DNA of 48,765 nucleotides from positions 1 through 48,765 of the forward strand of contig CALXCD010000007.1 of the NCBI GenBank assembly GCA_944386715.1, given 5' to 3'. Numbering within the stretch: position 1 is the first letter of the stretch; every line of letters starts with the position of its first letter. The notes under the pieces were generated by a model. That model ran no database searches. It was given only the letters and a program-made list of their open reading frames with translations, and was not told the origin of the DNA. The translations under genes and the position numbers were made by a program. This document shows, one piece after another, positions 42,458-48,765 of the stretch. This DNA comes from an uncultured Clostridia bacterium. Its GTDB lineage: Bacteria > Bacillota > Clostridia > TANB77 > CAG-508.

Positions 42458-42730
42458 TTATTTACAGTCCTTAGCTAGTTCTTTTACTTTATTTAAAATA
42501 CTTCTTTCATTGTTGTATTTATTAGAACTTGCTAGTCTTTCTATTCTGTTTATAACTTCTCTTAGTTCTTCATTTTCAAATCTTAAATCTTTATTTTCTT
42601 CACGTATTACATTATTTTCTTTTGCTAATAATTCGTTATTATGTTTTGCATATCTTAAATCATTTTCTAATTTATTTATTTCGTCTGTTTTTATTTCTAT
42701 TGCTCTTTCTAAATATCTTCTTTTAAACAT
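42458..42730 (-). CDS. Coiled-coil early phage protein
   Basis: 90 aa, a single long coiled coil (EIKTDEINKLENDLRYAKHN) with a basic start. A perfect 8-bp hairpin (AGAACTAG/CTAGTTCT) overlaps its stop codon. Function unknown. Confidence 0.6.
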   Translation of the reverse strand: MFKRRYLERAIEIKTDEINKLENDLRYAKHNNELLAKENNVIREENKDLRFENEELREVINRIERLASSNKYNNERSILNKVKELAKDCK

Positions 42731-42971
42731 TTTCTTTCATCTCCAATCCTTCTAATTTTTCTAATATCTCTTGTAATTCTTTATTGTCTGTCCTTTCATC
42801 TAAATAAACATCTCTTTTAATATCTTCATCTTTGTCTGCTATCCATCCATTTAAATAAATGTAAATTTCAATCTGGTTCACATGTCCATAAAAATATACA
42901 CATACTGTATGCTTTGTATTTTTATTTACTTCATAAGCTTTTAACATTATTTTTTGTAGTAATTCTTCCAT
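42723..42971 (-). CDS. First early gene, hypothetical
   Basis: 82 aa. HTVCVYFYGHVNQIEIYIYL NGW is a beta hairpin followed by an acidic helix. First gene of the long leftward operon, with AAGGAGATG-type ribosome binding site. Function unknown. Confidence 0.6.
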   Translation of the reverse strand: MEELLQKIMLKAYEVNKNTKHTVCVYFYGHVNQIEIYIYLNGWIADKDEDIKRDVYLDERTDNKELQEILEKLEGLEMKENV

Positions 42972-42990
42972 TTTTTCTCATCTCCTTTTC

Positions 42991-43019
42991 TTGTAAAATA
43001 TTGGTTTTTGTTGTATAAT
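42991..43019 (+). promoter_or_regulatory. Promoter of the DUF2513-type gene
   Basis: TTGTAA (42991-42996), 17 bp, TATAAT (43014-43019). Confidence 0.55.
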
Positions 43020-43044
43020 TCCCTCGAAAGTGAAGTGTTATATT

Positions 43045-43422
43045 ATGAAACTTAATCAAGATTGTATTAGAGATTTACTTCTTTATCTTGAAGAAAATCT
43101 TACTCTTAACAACCATCTTTCTGTAGAAAATATTTCTTTAAAAGATTATTCTTCTGAAGAACTGCTATATACTGCTGATAAACTTTATGAGGCAGGATTT
43201 ATAAATTGTTTTAAAAGGATATATGCTACAGATGAATTATTGATACTTATATCTTCTATTACTTACAGTGGACATCAATTTCTAGATAATATTCGTGATG
43301 AAAAAGTATTTGTCAAAACTAAATCTATACTATCAACATTCAAGTCCGTATCTATCGAAATCATTTCTGAAACTGCATCTAAAGTAATTACCAATATGAT
43401 TAATCAACAGCTTGGTCTTTAA
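43045..43422 (+). CDS. DUF2513-family protein
   Basis: 125 aa from ATG (a GTG five codons upstream is possible). MKLNQDCIRDLLLYLEENLT followed by LLYTADKLYEAGFINC and ITYSGHQFLDNIRD is the DUF2513 pattern, a winged-helix-like family common in Firmicute phages and plasmids. Transcribed opposite to its neighbours; overlaps the converging 79-aa gene by 23 bp. Confidence 0.8.
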   Translation: MKLNQDCIRDLLLYLEENLTLNNHLSVENISLKDYSSEELLYTADKLYEAGFINCFKRIYATDELLILISSITYSGHQFLDNIRDEKVFVKTKSILSTFKSVSIEIISETASKVITNMINQQLGL

Positions 43423-43639
43423 ATGCTATATTGTTTTTCTTAAGATATTCTAATGCTGACTCGCACTCGGCATTAGTTATTTTTTTTATTTCCTCAATTT
43501 CGTTTTCTACAAAAGATCTAATTGTTGGCAATGGCAATGTAGAATCTAATATTATTTGCCTAATTAGTAATGGTAATTTCTTGTATAGATTATCTTCTCT
43601 TTTTATTTTCATTCTCTCTTCAAGTTTTTTGTCTATCAT
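43400..43639 (-). CDS. Hypothetical phage protein
   Basis: 79 aa, behind AGGAGG at good spacing. KLPLLIRQIILDSTLPLPTI followed by an acidic helix. Converges with the DUF2513 gene. Function unknown. Confidence 0.6.
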   Translation of the reverse strand: MIDKKLEERMKIKREDNLYKKLPLLIRQIILDSTLPLPTIRSFVENEIEEIKKITNAECESALEYLKKNNIAFKDQAVD

Positions 43640-43651
43640 CTATCTTACCTC

Positions 43652-43777
43652 CTAATAAATAGTATTTTGGCAAAATGCCCAGACACTTCCTGCAATTGCT
43701 GTAAAATATATAGTGCTATATACTACAGCTCGTCCTAAAAATGCATAAATTTTGTTCTTATCTAGTTTTCTTTTCAT
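43652..43777 (-). CDS. 41-aa small membrane protein
   Basis: MKRKLDKNKIYAFLGRAVVY, one hydrophobic helix (STIYFTAIAGSVWAF), short tail. Ribosome binding site AAGGTG. Located in the cro-side operon; possibly a small membrane factor in superinfection exclusion. Confidence 0.6.
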   Translation of the reverse strand: MKRKLDKNKIYAFLGRAVVYSTIYFTAIAGSVWAFCQNTIY

Positions 43778-43796
43778 TTGTTTTCACCTTCTTTCG

Positions 43797-43940
43797 TTAA
43801 TTATCAGTGTTTCTTAAAATCTCACATGCTGTTTTATTGAATTGTTCATAAATGTTTTGATTTTCTTCTTTTGTTTTAGGAAAATAAGTATCGTCTACTT
43901 CTATTGTTGTATTTCCTAATTTAAATTCCTTAATTACCAT
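43797..43940 (-). CDS. 47-aa phage protein
   Basis: MVIKEFKLGNTTIEVDDTYF then a helical C-terminus to NTDN, behind GAGGTG. Small conserved-looking protein in the early operon. Function unknown. Confidence 0.6.
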   Translation of the reverse strand: MVIKEFKLGNTTIEVDDTYFPKTKEENQNIYEQFNKTACEILRNTDN

Positions 43941-43995
43941 TTTGTAATCACCTCTTTAAATGTCTATTCGTGTTGGTTGTCCTTCTTTCTTATTT

Positions 43996-44008
43996 GTACC
44001 GTGTCGCA
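43996..44008. repeat. Left copy of 13-bp inverted repeat flanking immunity genes
   Basis: GTACCGTGTCGCA, whose exact complement is at 45095-45107. The two copies enclose the cro and repressor genes. Confidence 0.5.
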
Positions 44009-44254
44009 TTATTTTACTTTTCTTGAATTTAATTCAAGTTTTTTCTTAAAAAAATATTTGCCTATTTCATTTTCTGGAATATCTAAGACATCTTTTTCAC
44101 AAGCTTTTGCTATTTCAGTAGAAGTAAAATCACTTTTATTATTAAATTTAGAACTTAGAGAAGCTTGTGAAATATCTAATTTTTCAGCAAATACTGCTTC
44201 ATATTTCAATTTTTCTTTTATTCTACCCCTCAATTTATCAAAATCAAAAAACAA
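44009..44254 (-). CDS. Cro-like repressor (DUF739-type)
   Basis: 81 aa from TTG behind GAGGTG (the GTG at 44263 lies within the ribosome binding site). FFDFDKLRGRIKEKLKYEAV followed by LDISQASLSSKFNNKSDFT and a C-terminal GKYFF is the DUF739/Cro family. It should repress the S24 repressor promoter. Its 3' end carries an operator-like palindrome (44021-44039). Confidence 0.8.
   Translation of the reverse strand: MFFDFDKLRGRIKEKLKYEAVFAEKLDISQASLSSKFNNKSDFTSTEIAKACEKDVLDIPENEIGKYFFKKKLELNSRKVK
44021..44039. promoter_or_regulatory. Repressor operator inside the cro 3' end
   Basis: TCTTGAATTTAATTCAAGT, 18 of 19 bases the same as the intergenic operator at 44274. Confidence 0.6.
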
Positions 44255-44273
44255 TTTAAACACCTCTTTCCTT

Positions 44274-44394
44274 ACTTGAATTTAATTCAAGTTTTCTATA
44301 TCTTATCTTAAAGATATTTTTTTGTCAATACTTTTTTGAATTTTTTTCAAGTTTTTTTGATTTCTTTTTAAAAATACTTGATTTTTATTAAAGT
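44274..44394. promoter_or_regulatory. Three 19-bp operators between cro and repressor
   Basis: ACTTGAATTTAATTCAAGT (44274-44292) is a perfect 7-5-7 palindrome. Related sites lie at 44334-44352 (right half exact) and 44376-44394 (ACTTGATTTTTATTAAAGT). The first sits at the cro start point, the third covers the -35 of the repressor promoter. Confidence 0.8.
44300..44328 (-). promoter_or_regulatory. Lytic (cro) promoter
   Basis: Minus-strand TTGACA (44323-44328), 17 bp, TAAGAT (44300-44305). Overlaps the operator region on both sides. Confidence 0.75.
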
Positions 44395-44406
44395 TTTTTT
44401 TATAAT
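44378..44406 (+). promoter_or_regulatory. Repressor maintenance promoter
   Basis: TTGATT (44378-44383), 17 bp, TATAAT (44401-44406). The -35 is inside the third operator, so the repressor or Cro can shut it off. Confidence 0.75.
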
Positions 44407-44425
44407 ATAGACATGGAGGAATGAT

Positions 44426-45070
44426 ATGAAACCAACAGAAAGTTTTCAAAAAAGATTAGAAAAAGCTTTAAATTTTAGAAATATGAAACCAGTAGAGTTA
44501 CATGAAAAGACAGGAATAAGTGAAAGTTTACTAAGCAAATATCTTTCAGGAAATGCGATTGCCAGACAAAGAAAAATAGCATTAATATCTGAAGCATTAA
44601 ACATTAATCCTGTTTGGCTTATGGGATATGATGTGCCTATGGAAGAAATAAAGATTGACAACTTAGGTAATCCAGTTACAGAAATTCCGCTTCTAGGCAT
44701 AGTTAAAGCAGGATATGACTACATGGCACAAGAAAATTGGGAAGGTATGATAGAAGTAGATAAAGATATTATCAAGGACGGTTTTGACTATTTTGCATTG
44801 AAAATAAAAGGCGATAGTATGTCTCCTGTCTTAATAGAAGATGATATAGTAATTATAAAGAAGCAAGAAGATTTCGAAAATGGTGATTTAGTAGTAGCTA
44901 TCATAAATGGAGATGAAGCTACAATAAAAAAAGGTAGAAAAAATGATACTAGTATTGTTTTACAACCATTTAATCCTAATTATGAGCCACTTATATTCAC
45001 TAATGATGAAATGAAAACTATACCTGTTACAATAGTGGGTATAGTAAAACAATTAAAAAGAGAATTTTAA
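44426..45070 (+). CDS. Phage repressor, HTH plus S24 peptidase
   Basis: 214 aa. The N-terminal helix-turn-helix (residues 8-62) is followed by a LexA-like self-cleaving domain: cleavage-type A-G bond at 95-96, serine S131 in GDSMSP and lysine K168 in EATIKK. RecA contact during DNA damage would inactivate it and induce the prophage. Divergent from the Cro-like gene across three operators. Confidence 0.93.
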   Translation: MKPTESFQKRLEKALNFRNMKPVELHEKTGISESLLSKYLSGNAIARQRKIALISEALNINPVWLMGYDVPMEEIKIDNLGNPVTEIPLLGIVKAGYDYMAQENWEGMIEVDKDIIKDGFDYFALKIKGDSMSPVLIEDDIVIIKKQEDFENGDLVVAIINGDEATIKKGRKNDTSIVLQPFNPNYEPLIFTNDEMKTIPVTIVGIVKQLKREF

Positions 45071-45076
45071 AAAAGA

Positions 45077-45111
45077 GAATTTATGCTCCAAGTTTGCGAC
45101 ACGGTACATAA
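45077..45111. repeat. Hairpin after the repressor gene, includes right 13-bp copy
   Basis: GAGAATTTATG and CATAAATTCTC form an 11-bp stem; the loop contains TGCGACACGGTAC (45095-45107), the exact complement of 43996-44008. On the minus strand T6 follows the stem, so it would terminate leftward transcription coming from the integrase side. Confidence 0.6.
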
Positions 45112-45127
45112 ATTCTCACGAATAAAC

Positions 45128-45184
45128 ACTATTGAAAGCGTTTACTTTTATATTATATATGAAATTATCTTCGTTTTCAATAGT
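45128..45184. promoter_or_regulatory. Inverted repeat upstream of integrase
   Basis: ACTATTGAAAGCG (45128-45140) and CGTTTTCAATAGT (45172-45184), 12 of 13 bases complementary. It covers the likely integrase promoter region (TTGAAA at 45132) and may be an operator. Confidence 0.4.
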
Positions 45185-45222
45185 TTATTAACAAATTTGT
45201 TGAAAATGGAGGTATTTTTTAT

Positions 45223-46779
45223 ATGGATTTTAATACAAATAATAATATGGAATATTATTGTTGTTATCTTAGAAAATCAAGAAAAGATATGGAAGCAGAA
45301 GCTCACGGTCAAGGCGAAACATTAGCAAGGCATGAAAAAAGATTGAAAGACTATGCTGATTCTGTTGGAATTAAAATAAGTAAATTTTATAGAGAAGTTG
45401 TATCAGGTGAAACTATATCAGCAAGACCTGTTATGCAACAATTATTAACAGATGTCGAAAATGGAATGTGGACGGGTGTGTTAGTTGTTGAAGTAGAACG
45501 TTTAGCAAGAGGAAACACTTTAGACCAAGGAATAGTATCTAATGCTTTTCAATATTCAAATACTAAAATTATAACTCCTTTAAAAACTTATGACCCTAAC
45601 AATGATTACGATGAAGAATATTTTGAATTTGGATTATTTATGTCTAGGAGAGAATACAAAAAAATCAATCAAAGACTTCATGAAGGGATACTGTCTAGTG
45701 TTAATGAAGGCAAGCACGTCGGTGCTTCTGCCCCTTATGGATATAAGAAATACAAACTTCCTAAGCAAAAAGGCTATTCTTTAAAAATAGATGAGCATGA
45801 ATCAAATATGATAAAATTAATTTTTGATTTATATTGCAACGGCAACGGATTAGAGTTTATCTGCAACGAACTTAATAGATTAGGTTTTAAGCCTCGTAGA
45901 AGTAATAAATTTACTAAATCCAGCATAACACACATTCTTACTAATCCTGTCTATATAGGAAAAATTAAATATGAAGATAAGGCAACATTAAAAAAAGTTG
46001 TAAATGGTGAAATCGTTAGAGTAAAAAATGAAAATAGTAACATCATATATGTAGACGGCTTACATAAACCAATAATTGATTTAAATACATGGAATAAGGC
46101 TCAAAATATACGAAAAAGCAATTTAACCAATCGAACCAAAGTAGATTATTCCTTAAAAAATCCAATGGCTTCTATCTTGAAATGTGGAATTTGTGGAAGA
46201 GCTTTAGAAAGAATTACCTATTCAAACAGAAATGATGTTAGGATTTGCTGCAGAAAGTGCAAAGAAAACATTGGCAGTAATATAAATTTTGTAGAAGAAC
46301 GTTTACTAAAATCATTAAAGCTTCTACTTTCTGATTATAAAATAAAAATAATTAATAATGATGATTCTGATATTATTTCTTTATTAGATATAAATAATAA
46401 AAATATCGACGATTTTAAAAATGAATTAGATAAAAATAAATCTCAATTAAATAAAACCTATGATTTATTGGAACAGGGAATTTATACAAATGAAGTGTTT
46501 CTAGAACGTTCAAATTATTTAAAGCAACAAATAAAAGATATTAATGAACATATAGAAGAATTAGAAAAAGAAAATAAAAATATTTTAAAAAGAAAAAATA
46601 ATAAAGAAATTCTGATTCCTAAAATAGAAAAAGTAATAGATAGTTATTACGAAACTGATGACATTAAGATGAAGAATAACCTGCTAAAAGATGTGTTAGA
46701 AAAAGTAGAATACACAAAAATCAATCCTTCTGATAAAGACGATTTTAAATTAAAGCTATTTCCAAAAATACAAGCATAG
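45223..46779 (+). CDS. Large serine recombinase (phage integrase)
   Basis: 518 aa. Resolvase domain with catalytic serine S19 in YLRKSRKD and the arginine-rich VERLARGN motif; recombinase domain (GASAPYGYKK); zinc ribbon KCGICG...CCRKC (about 322-348); then a coiled coil (about 400-465) and a C-terminal helix, as in phiC31/A118-type integrases. It catalyses attP x attB joining at short cores. It lies at the right end of the prophage, 40 bp from attR. The GGAGG lies about 10 nt from the ATG. Confidence 0.95.
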   Translation: MDFNTNNNMEYYCCYLRKSRKDMEAEAHGQGETLARHEKRLKDYADSVGIKISKFYREVVSGETISARPVMQQLLTDVENGMWTGVLVVEVERLARGNTLDQGIVSNAFQYSNTKIITPLKTYDPNNDYDEEYFEFGLFMSRREYKKINQRLHEGILSSVNEGKHVGASAPYGYKKYKLPKQKGYSLKIDEHESNMIKLIFDLYCNGNGLEFICNELNRLGFKPRRSNKFTKSSITHILTNPVYIGKIKYEDKATLKKVVNGEIVRVKNENSNIIYVDGLHKPIIDLNTWNKAQNIRKSNLTNRTKVDYSLKNPMASILKCGICGRALERITYSNRNDVRICCRKCKENIGSNINFVEERLLKSLKLLLSDYKIKIINNDDSDIISLLDINNKNIDDFKNELDKNKSQLNKTYDLLEQGIYTNEVFLERSNYLKQQIKDINEHIEELEKENKNILKRKNNKEILIPKIEKVIDSYYETDDIKMKNNLLKDVLEKVEYTKINPSDKDDFKLKLFPKIQA

Positions 46780-46803
46780 ATTATTTTTATGGTCTATGCT
46801 TGT
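46770..46803. repeat. Hairpin over the integrase stop
   Basis: ACAAGCATAGA and TCTATGCTTGT, a perfect 11-bp stem overlapping the integrase stop codon and reaching to within 17 bp of attR. No T run, so either a weak terminator or part of attP. Confidence 0.5.
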
Positions 46804-46816
46804 AACAATAATATCT

Positions 46817-47224
46817 CTATTTATCAAAATGTACCCACGTCGGAGTTAAAGAAATTGGCTCCACGTAATACCAAACCCCTGAATTATTTGCCGAATCCCA
46901 TAGTCGTATTCTTTCTGAATTGCTTAGTCTTTGACCTACATCAAATGCTACTCCTGCATAATGTTGACTTTGGTTTCCATGTCCTCCTTCATACGGTCTT
47001 TTAAATGCAAATCCTACTGGTATTGGTGCTCCAAAAATATATCTTTGACTATTCCAACTTTGCATACATCTTTTTGTTGTCCATAATATATTGCTTTTGC
47101 TAGAACCTCTAAATTCTCTTACTCTTAATGTTCCATTCGTGTTATATGGCATAGGTTCTGATTCTCCTCTATAATAGGTTTCCATTCTATCTGTGTCATT
47201 ATTAAATACTAGAATTTTTGCCAT
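46817..47224 (-). pseudogene. 5' part of prophage-split M15-type cell-wall peptidase
   Basis: 135 codons. VanY/M15-type zinc peptidase domain: SQHYAGVAFD carries H88 and D95, VEP the glutamate E122, and WVHFD the last zinc ligand H132. The frame ends HFDK then TAG, the stop being phage DNA. The peptidoglycan-binding domain is 38 kb away at 8045-8344 in the same strand and frame. All predicted zinc and catalytic residues are kept, so the lysogen may still make a soluble peptidase without wall anchor. GGAGG precedes the ATG. Upstream, AC-N16-CATATAATA (47258-47284) fits a sigma-K-like promoter, but TATAAT is also present. Confidence 0.88.
46820..46832. other. attR: Prophage right attachment site core
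   Basis: TTTATCAAAATGT, identical to 8321-8333. Host DNA resumes to the right with the peptidase codons for TWVHFDK. Confidence 0.85.
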
Positions 47225-47297
47225 AATAAAAATCCTCCCATATATATTATCTTTTTATATTATATGAAAGGATTGTTTTTTAGTTACTTAATTTTGT

Positions 47298-48765
47298 TTA
47301 AATATTCCACTTTTTATATTTTATAAAACAAATTATGGATGTGACAATAGTTATTCCTATTCCTATTATTATAAAACTCTTTTTTATACCAGCTTTAGGT
47401 ATTATTCCTGTAGCAATGCTATTATCTTTTTGACTTTCTTCTGGATTTTTATTATTGTCTATTTCGTCTTCTTCAGTTGGTGATGTTATATTATCCTCAT
47501 TAGGTTTTTGTGTTTCTTTTTTTTCTCTTATTTCAAACTCTTTTGTTATTATTCCAGTATAGTTTCTTTTTCCTTCAATAGTTACTGTTGCTGTTCCTAT
47601 ATTTATATTATTTGAATATTTTAAAGTATAGTCCATATCTTTCATTAAAATTGTATTTCCGTCATTTACTTCTACTTCTGGTTGTTTTTCTTCTCCGTCA
47701 TATATATAACTGGTTGTTTTTAAATTTACTTTTATTTGTGATATATCTTTTTTATTTATTTTTATTTGTGCGCTTCCTGTTTTTGTTTCATATCCTTTTG
47801 CTGTTATTTCATAATATATAGTATAGGTTCCTGCATTTTTGTACATTGGTGTTTGTGTTAATATATAATTTCCATCTTCTGTCGCGTATTTTATCGTTGC
47901 TCCTTCTGCCGGTTTTATTACTTCTATACTTATTCCATGGTTTGTTCCATCATATATCCCGGTATATTCGTTTACATTTATTTCTATGATTGGCTTTATC
48001 TCTTCTTGTTTTTCTTTTATTTGTATCTGAGCATTACCTGTTTTTGTTTCATAGTTTTCTGCTGTTATTTCATAATATATCATATATGTTCCAGGGTTTG
48101 TATAAGTTGGTGATACTGTTTGCGTACAATTCCCTTCTTCTGTTCCATATTTTATGGTCGCTCCTTCTTCTGGTTTTATTACTTCTATACTTATTCCATG
48201 GTTTATTCCATCATATGTTCCAGTATATCCACTTATTTTTGCTTCTATTTGAGCTTTTTCTATTTCAAATGTGATTTCTTTACTTCCTGTATATATCCCT
48301 TTTCCTGCTATTATCACTTTGGCTGTTCCTGCATTTATATTATCGATATAGCTTATTGTATAATCGACTCCTTTTGTTAGGATGGTATCTTCGTCTTTTA
48401 CTACTACTTCTGGTTGTTTTTCAGTTCCATCATAGATATATTCTGTATTTTCTAAAGTAACCTTTGCATTTTCTATTGTTTTTAATGATATTTTTATTTG
48501 CTCGCTTCCTGTTTTAGTTTCATAGTTTTCTGCTGTTATTTCATAATATATCGTATATGTTCCAGGATCTGTATAAGTTGGTGATATTGTTTGTGTGCAA
48601 TTTCCTTCTTCTGTTCCATATTTTATGGTCGCTCCTTCTTCTGGTTTTATTACTTCTATACTTATTCCATGGTTTGTTCCATCATATATTCCAGTATATC
48701 CACTTATTTTTGCTTCTATTTGAGCTTTTTCTATTTCAAATGTGATTTCTTTACTTCCTGTATAT
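47298..48765 (-). CDS. Repetitive sortase-type surface protein, 5' end outside window
   Basis: At least 489 codons, open to the window edge; no start was seen. It consists of MBG/Ig-like repeats of about 75-80 residues (YTGTYDGINHGISIEVIKP; ENYETKTG; TATVTIEGKRNYTG) followed by an acidic Asn/Glu-rich spacer, IPKAG, a membrane helix (SFIIIGIGITIVTSIICFI) and KYKK, the layout of a wall-sorting signal with a non-canonical LPxTG variant. Probably a large adhesin or surface-layer-like protein. No sortase is in the window. Confidence 0.8.
   Translation of the reverse strand, partial: YTGSKEITFEIEKAQIEAKISGYTGIYDGTNHGISIEVIKPEEGATIKYGTEEGNCTQTISPTYTDPGTYTIYYEITAENYETKTGSEQIKISLKTIENAKVTLENTEYIYDGTEKQPEVVVKDEDTILTKGVDYTISYIDNINAGTAKVIIAGKGIYTGSKEITFEIEKAQIEAKISGYTGTYDGINHGISIEVIKPEEGATIKYGTEEGNCTQTVSPTYTNPGTYMIYYEITAENYETKTGNAQIQIKEKQEEIKPIIEINVNEYTGIYDGTNHGISIEVIKPAEGATIKYATEDGNYILTQTPMYKNAGTYTIYYEITAKGYETKTGSAQIKINKKDISQIKVNLKTTSYIYDGEEKQPEVEVNDGNTILMKDMDYTLKYSNNINIGTATVTIEGKRNYTGIITKEFEIREKKETQKPNEDNITSPTEEDEIDNNKNPEESQKDNSIATGIIPKAGIKKSFIIIGIGITIVTSIICFIKYKKWNI
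48046..48765. repeat. 471-bp tandem DNA repeat in surface protein gene
   Basis: Two nearly identical copies (about 48046-48297 and 48517-48765) are spaced exactly 471 bp apart, equal to 157 codons. Recombination between them would change protein length without frameshift. Confidence 0.7.

Noticed and set aside
10946..47224. Alternative genetic code (TAG recoded) in the phage
   Set aside because: TAG ends several phage genes normally, for example the major tail protein at 21957; only one in-frame TAG was seen.
47588..48745. Plus-strand hydrophobic frames over the surface protein
   Set aside because: Shadows of the repetitive minus-strand gene; composition follows the complement of its codons.
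1..48765. CRISPR arrays or rRNA genes
   Set aside because: No regularly spaced identical repeats with unique spacers and no rRNA-like sequence were seen.

Overview
The window is low-GC DNA from a spore-forming clostridial Firmicute, probably a gut Clostridia lineage. The evidence is a pyrB-pyrI pair, an mraZ-rsmH-ftsL-SpoVD-type PBP cluster, AAGGAGG-type ribosome binding sites, sigma-A promoters, a Spo0E-like protein and a Spo0A-box-like site. The species cannot be named from the sequence.

Host left flank (1-8320). A small inverted-repeat element with an 8-bp target duplication (84-246) lies beside pyrI/pyrB (minus strand). Next comes the division cluster, read leftward: mraZ, a lysine-codon-rich low-complexity spacer, rsmH, ftsL-like, and a PASTA-type penicillin-binding protein that is frameshifted near its 3' end. 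A MraZ operator (four boxes at exact 10-bp spacing) sits just downstream of the mraZ promoter. A divergent XRE regulator and a polytopic membrane protein follow.

Prophage (about 8321-46832, 38.5 kb). It is inserted inside a host gene for an M15-type zinc peptidase with a C-terminal peptidoglycan-binding domain. The N-terminal part is at 46817-47224 and the C-terminal part at 8045-8344, both on the minus strand. A 13-bp core (TTTATCAAAATGT) is shared by both junctions, and excision would rejoin the frame exactly into a protein of about 226 aa. The left end is an accessory region: a 45-aa peptide, a compact small RNA, a Spo0E-like protein, a 57-aa relative, a 53-aa membrane peptide behind a strongly structured leader, and a hicAB locus with a broken hicA. 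Read leftward on the minus strand, the phage modules are replication genes (DnaD-like protein, DnaB helicase), many small early genes, an RNA-repair cluster (Rnl2/PF09414-type RNA ligase, RtcB, PD-(D/E)XK-like protein, tRNA-like gene), HNH and terminases, an HK97-type head, a siphovirus tail with a -1 frameshift in the tail chaperones, a fibre, XhlA-like holin and a C39-type endolysin. The immunity genes (Cro-like, S24 repressor) and a large serine integrase are at the right end beside attR.

Host right flank (46833-48765): the peptidase 5' part, then the 3' end of a large repetitive sortase-type surface protein that runs off the window.

Several genes carry small insertions. Four loci share one signature, an extra C directly before a GGN codon. 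One small zinc-ribbon gene has an extra A in an A-run, and one early phage gene has an in-frame TAG. These may be true pseudogenes or residual consensus errors; reads would decide.

Most notable for follow-up: the integration site inside a cell-wall hydrolase (possible regulated excision), the phage RNA-repair set with a non-canonical tRNA, and the self-contained structured-leader/53-aa peptide unit.
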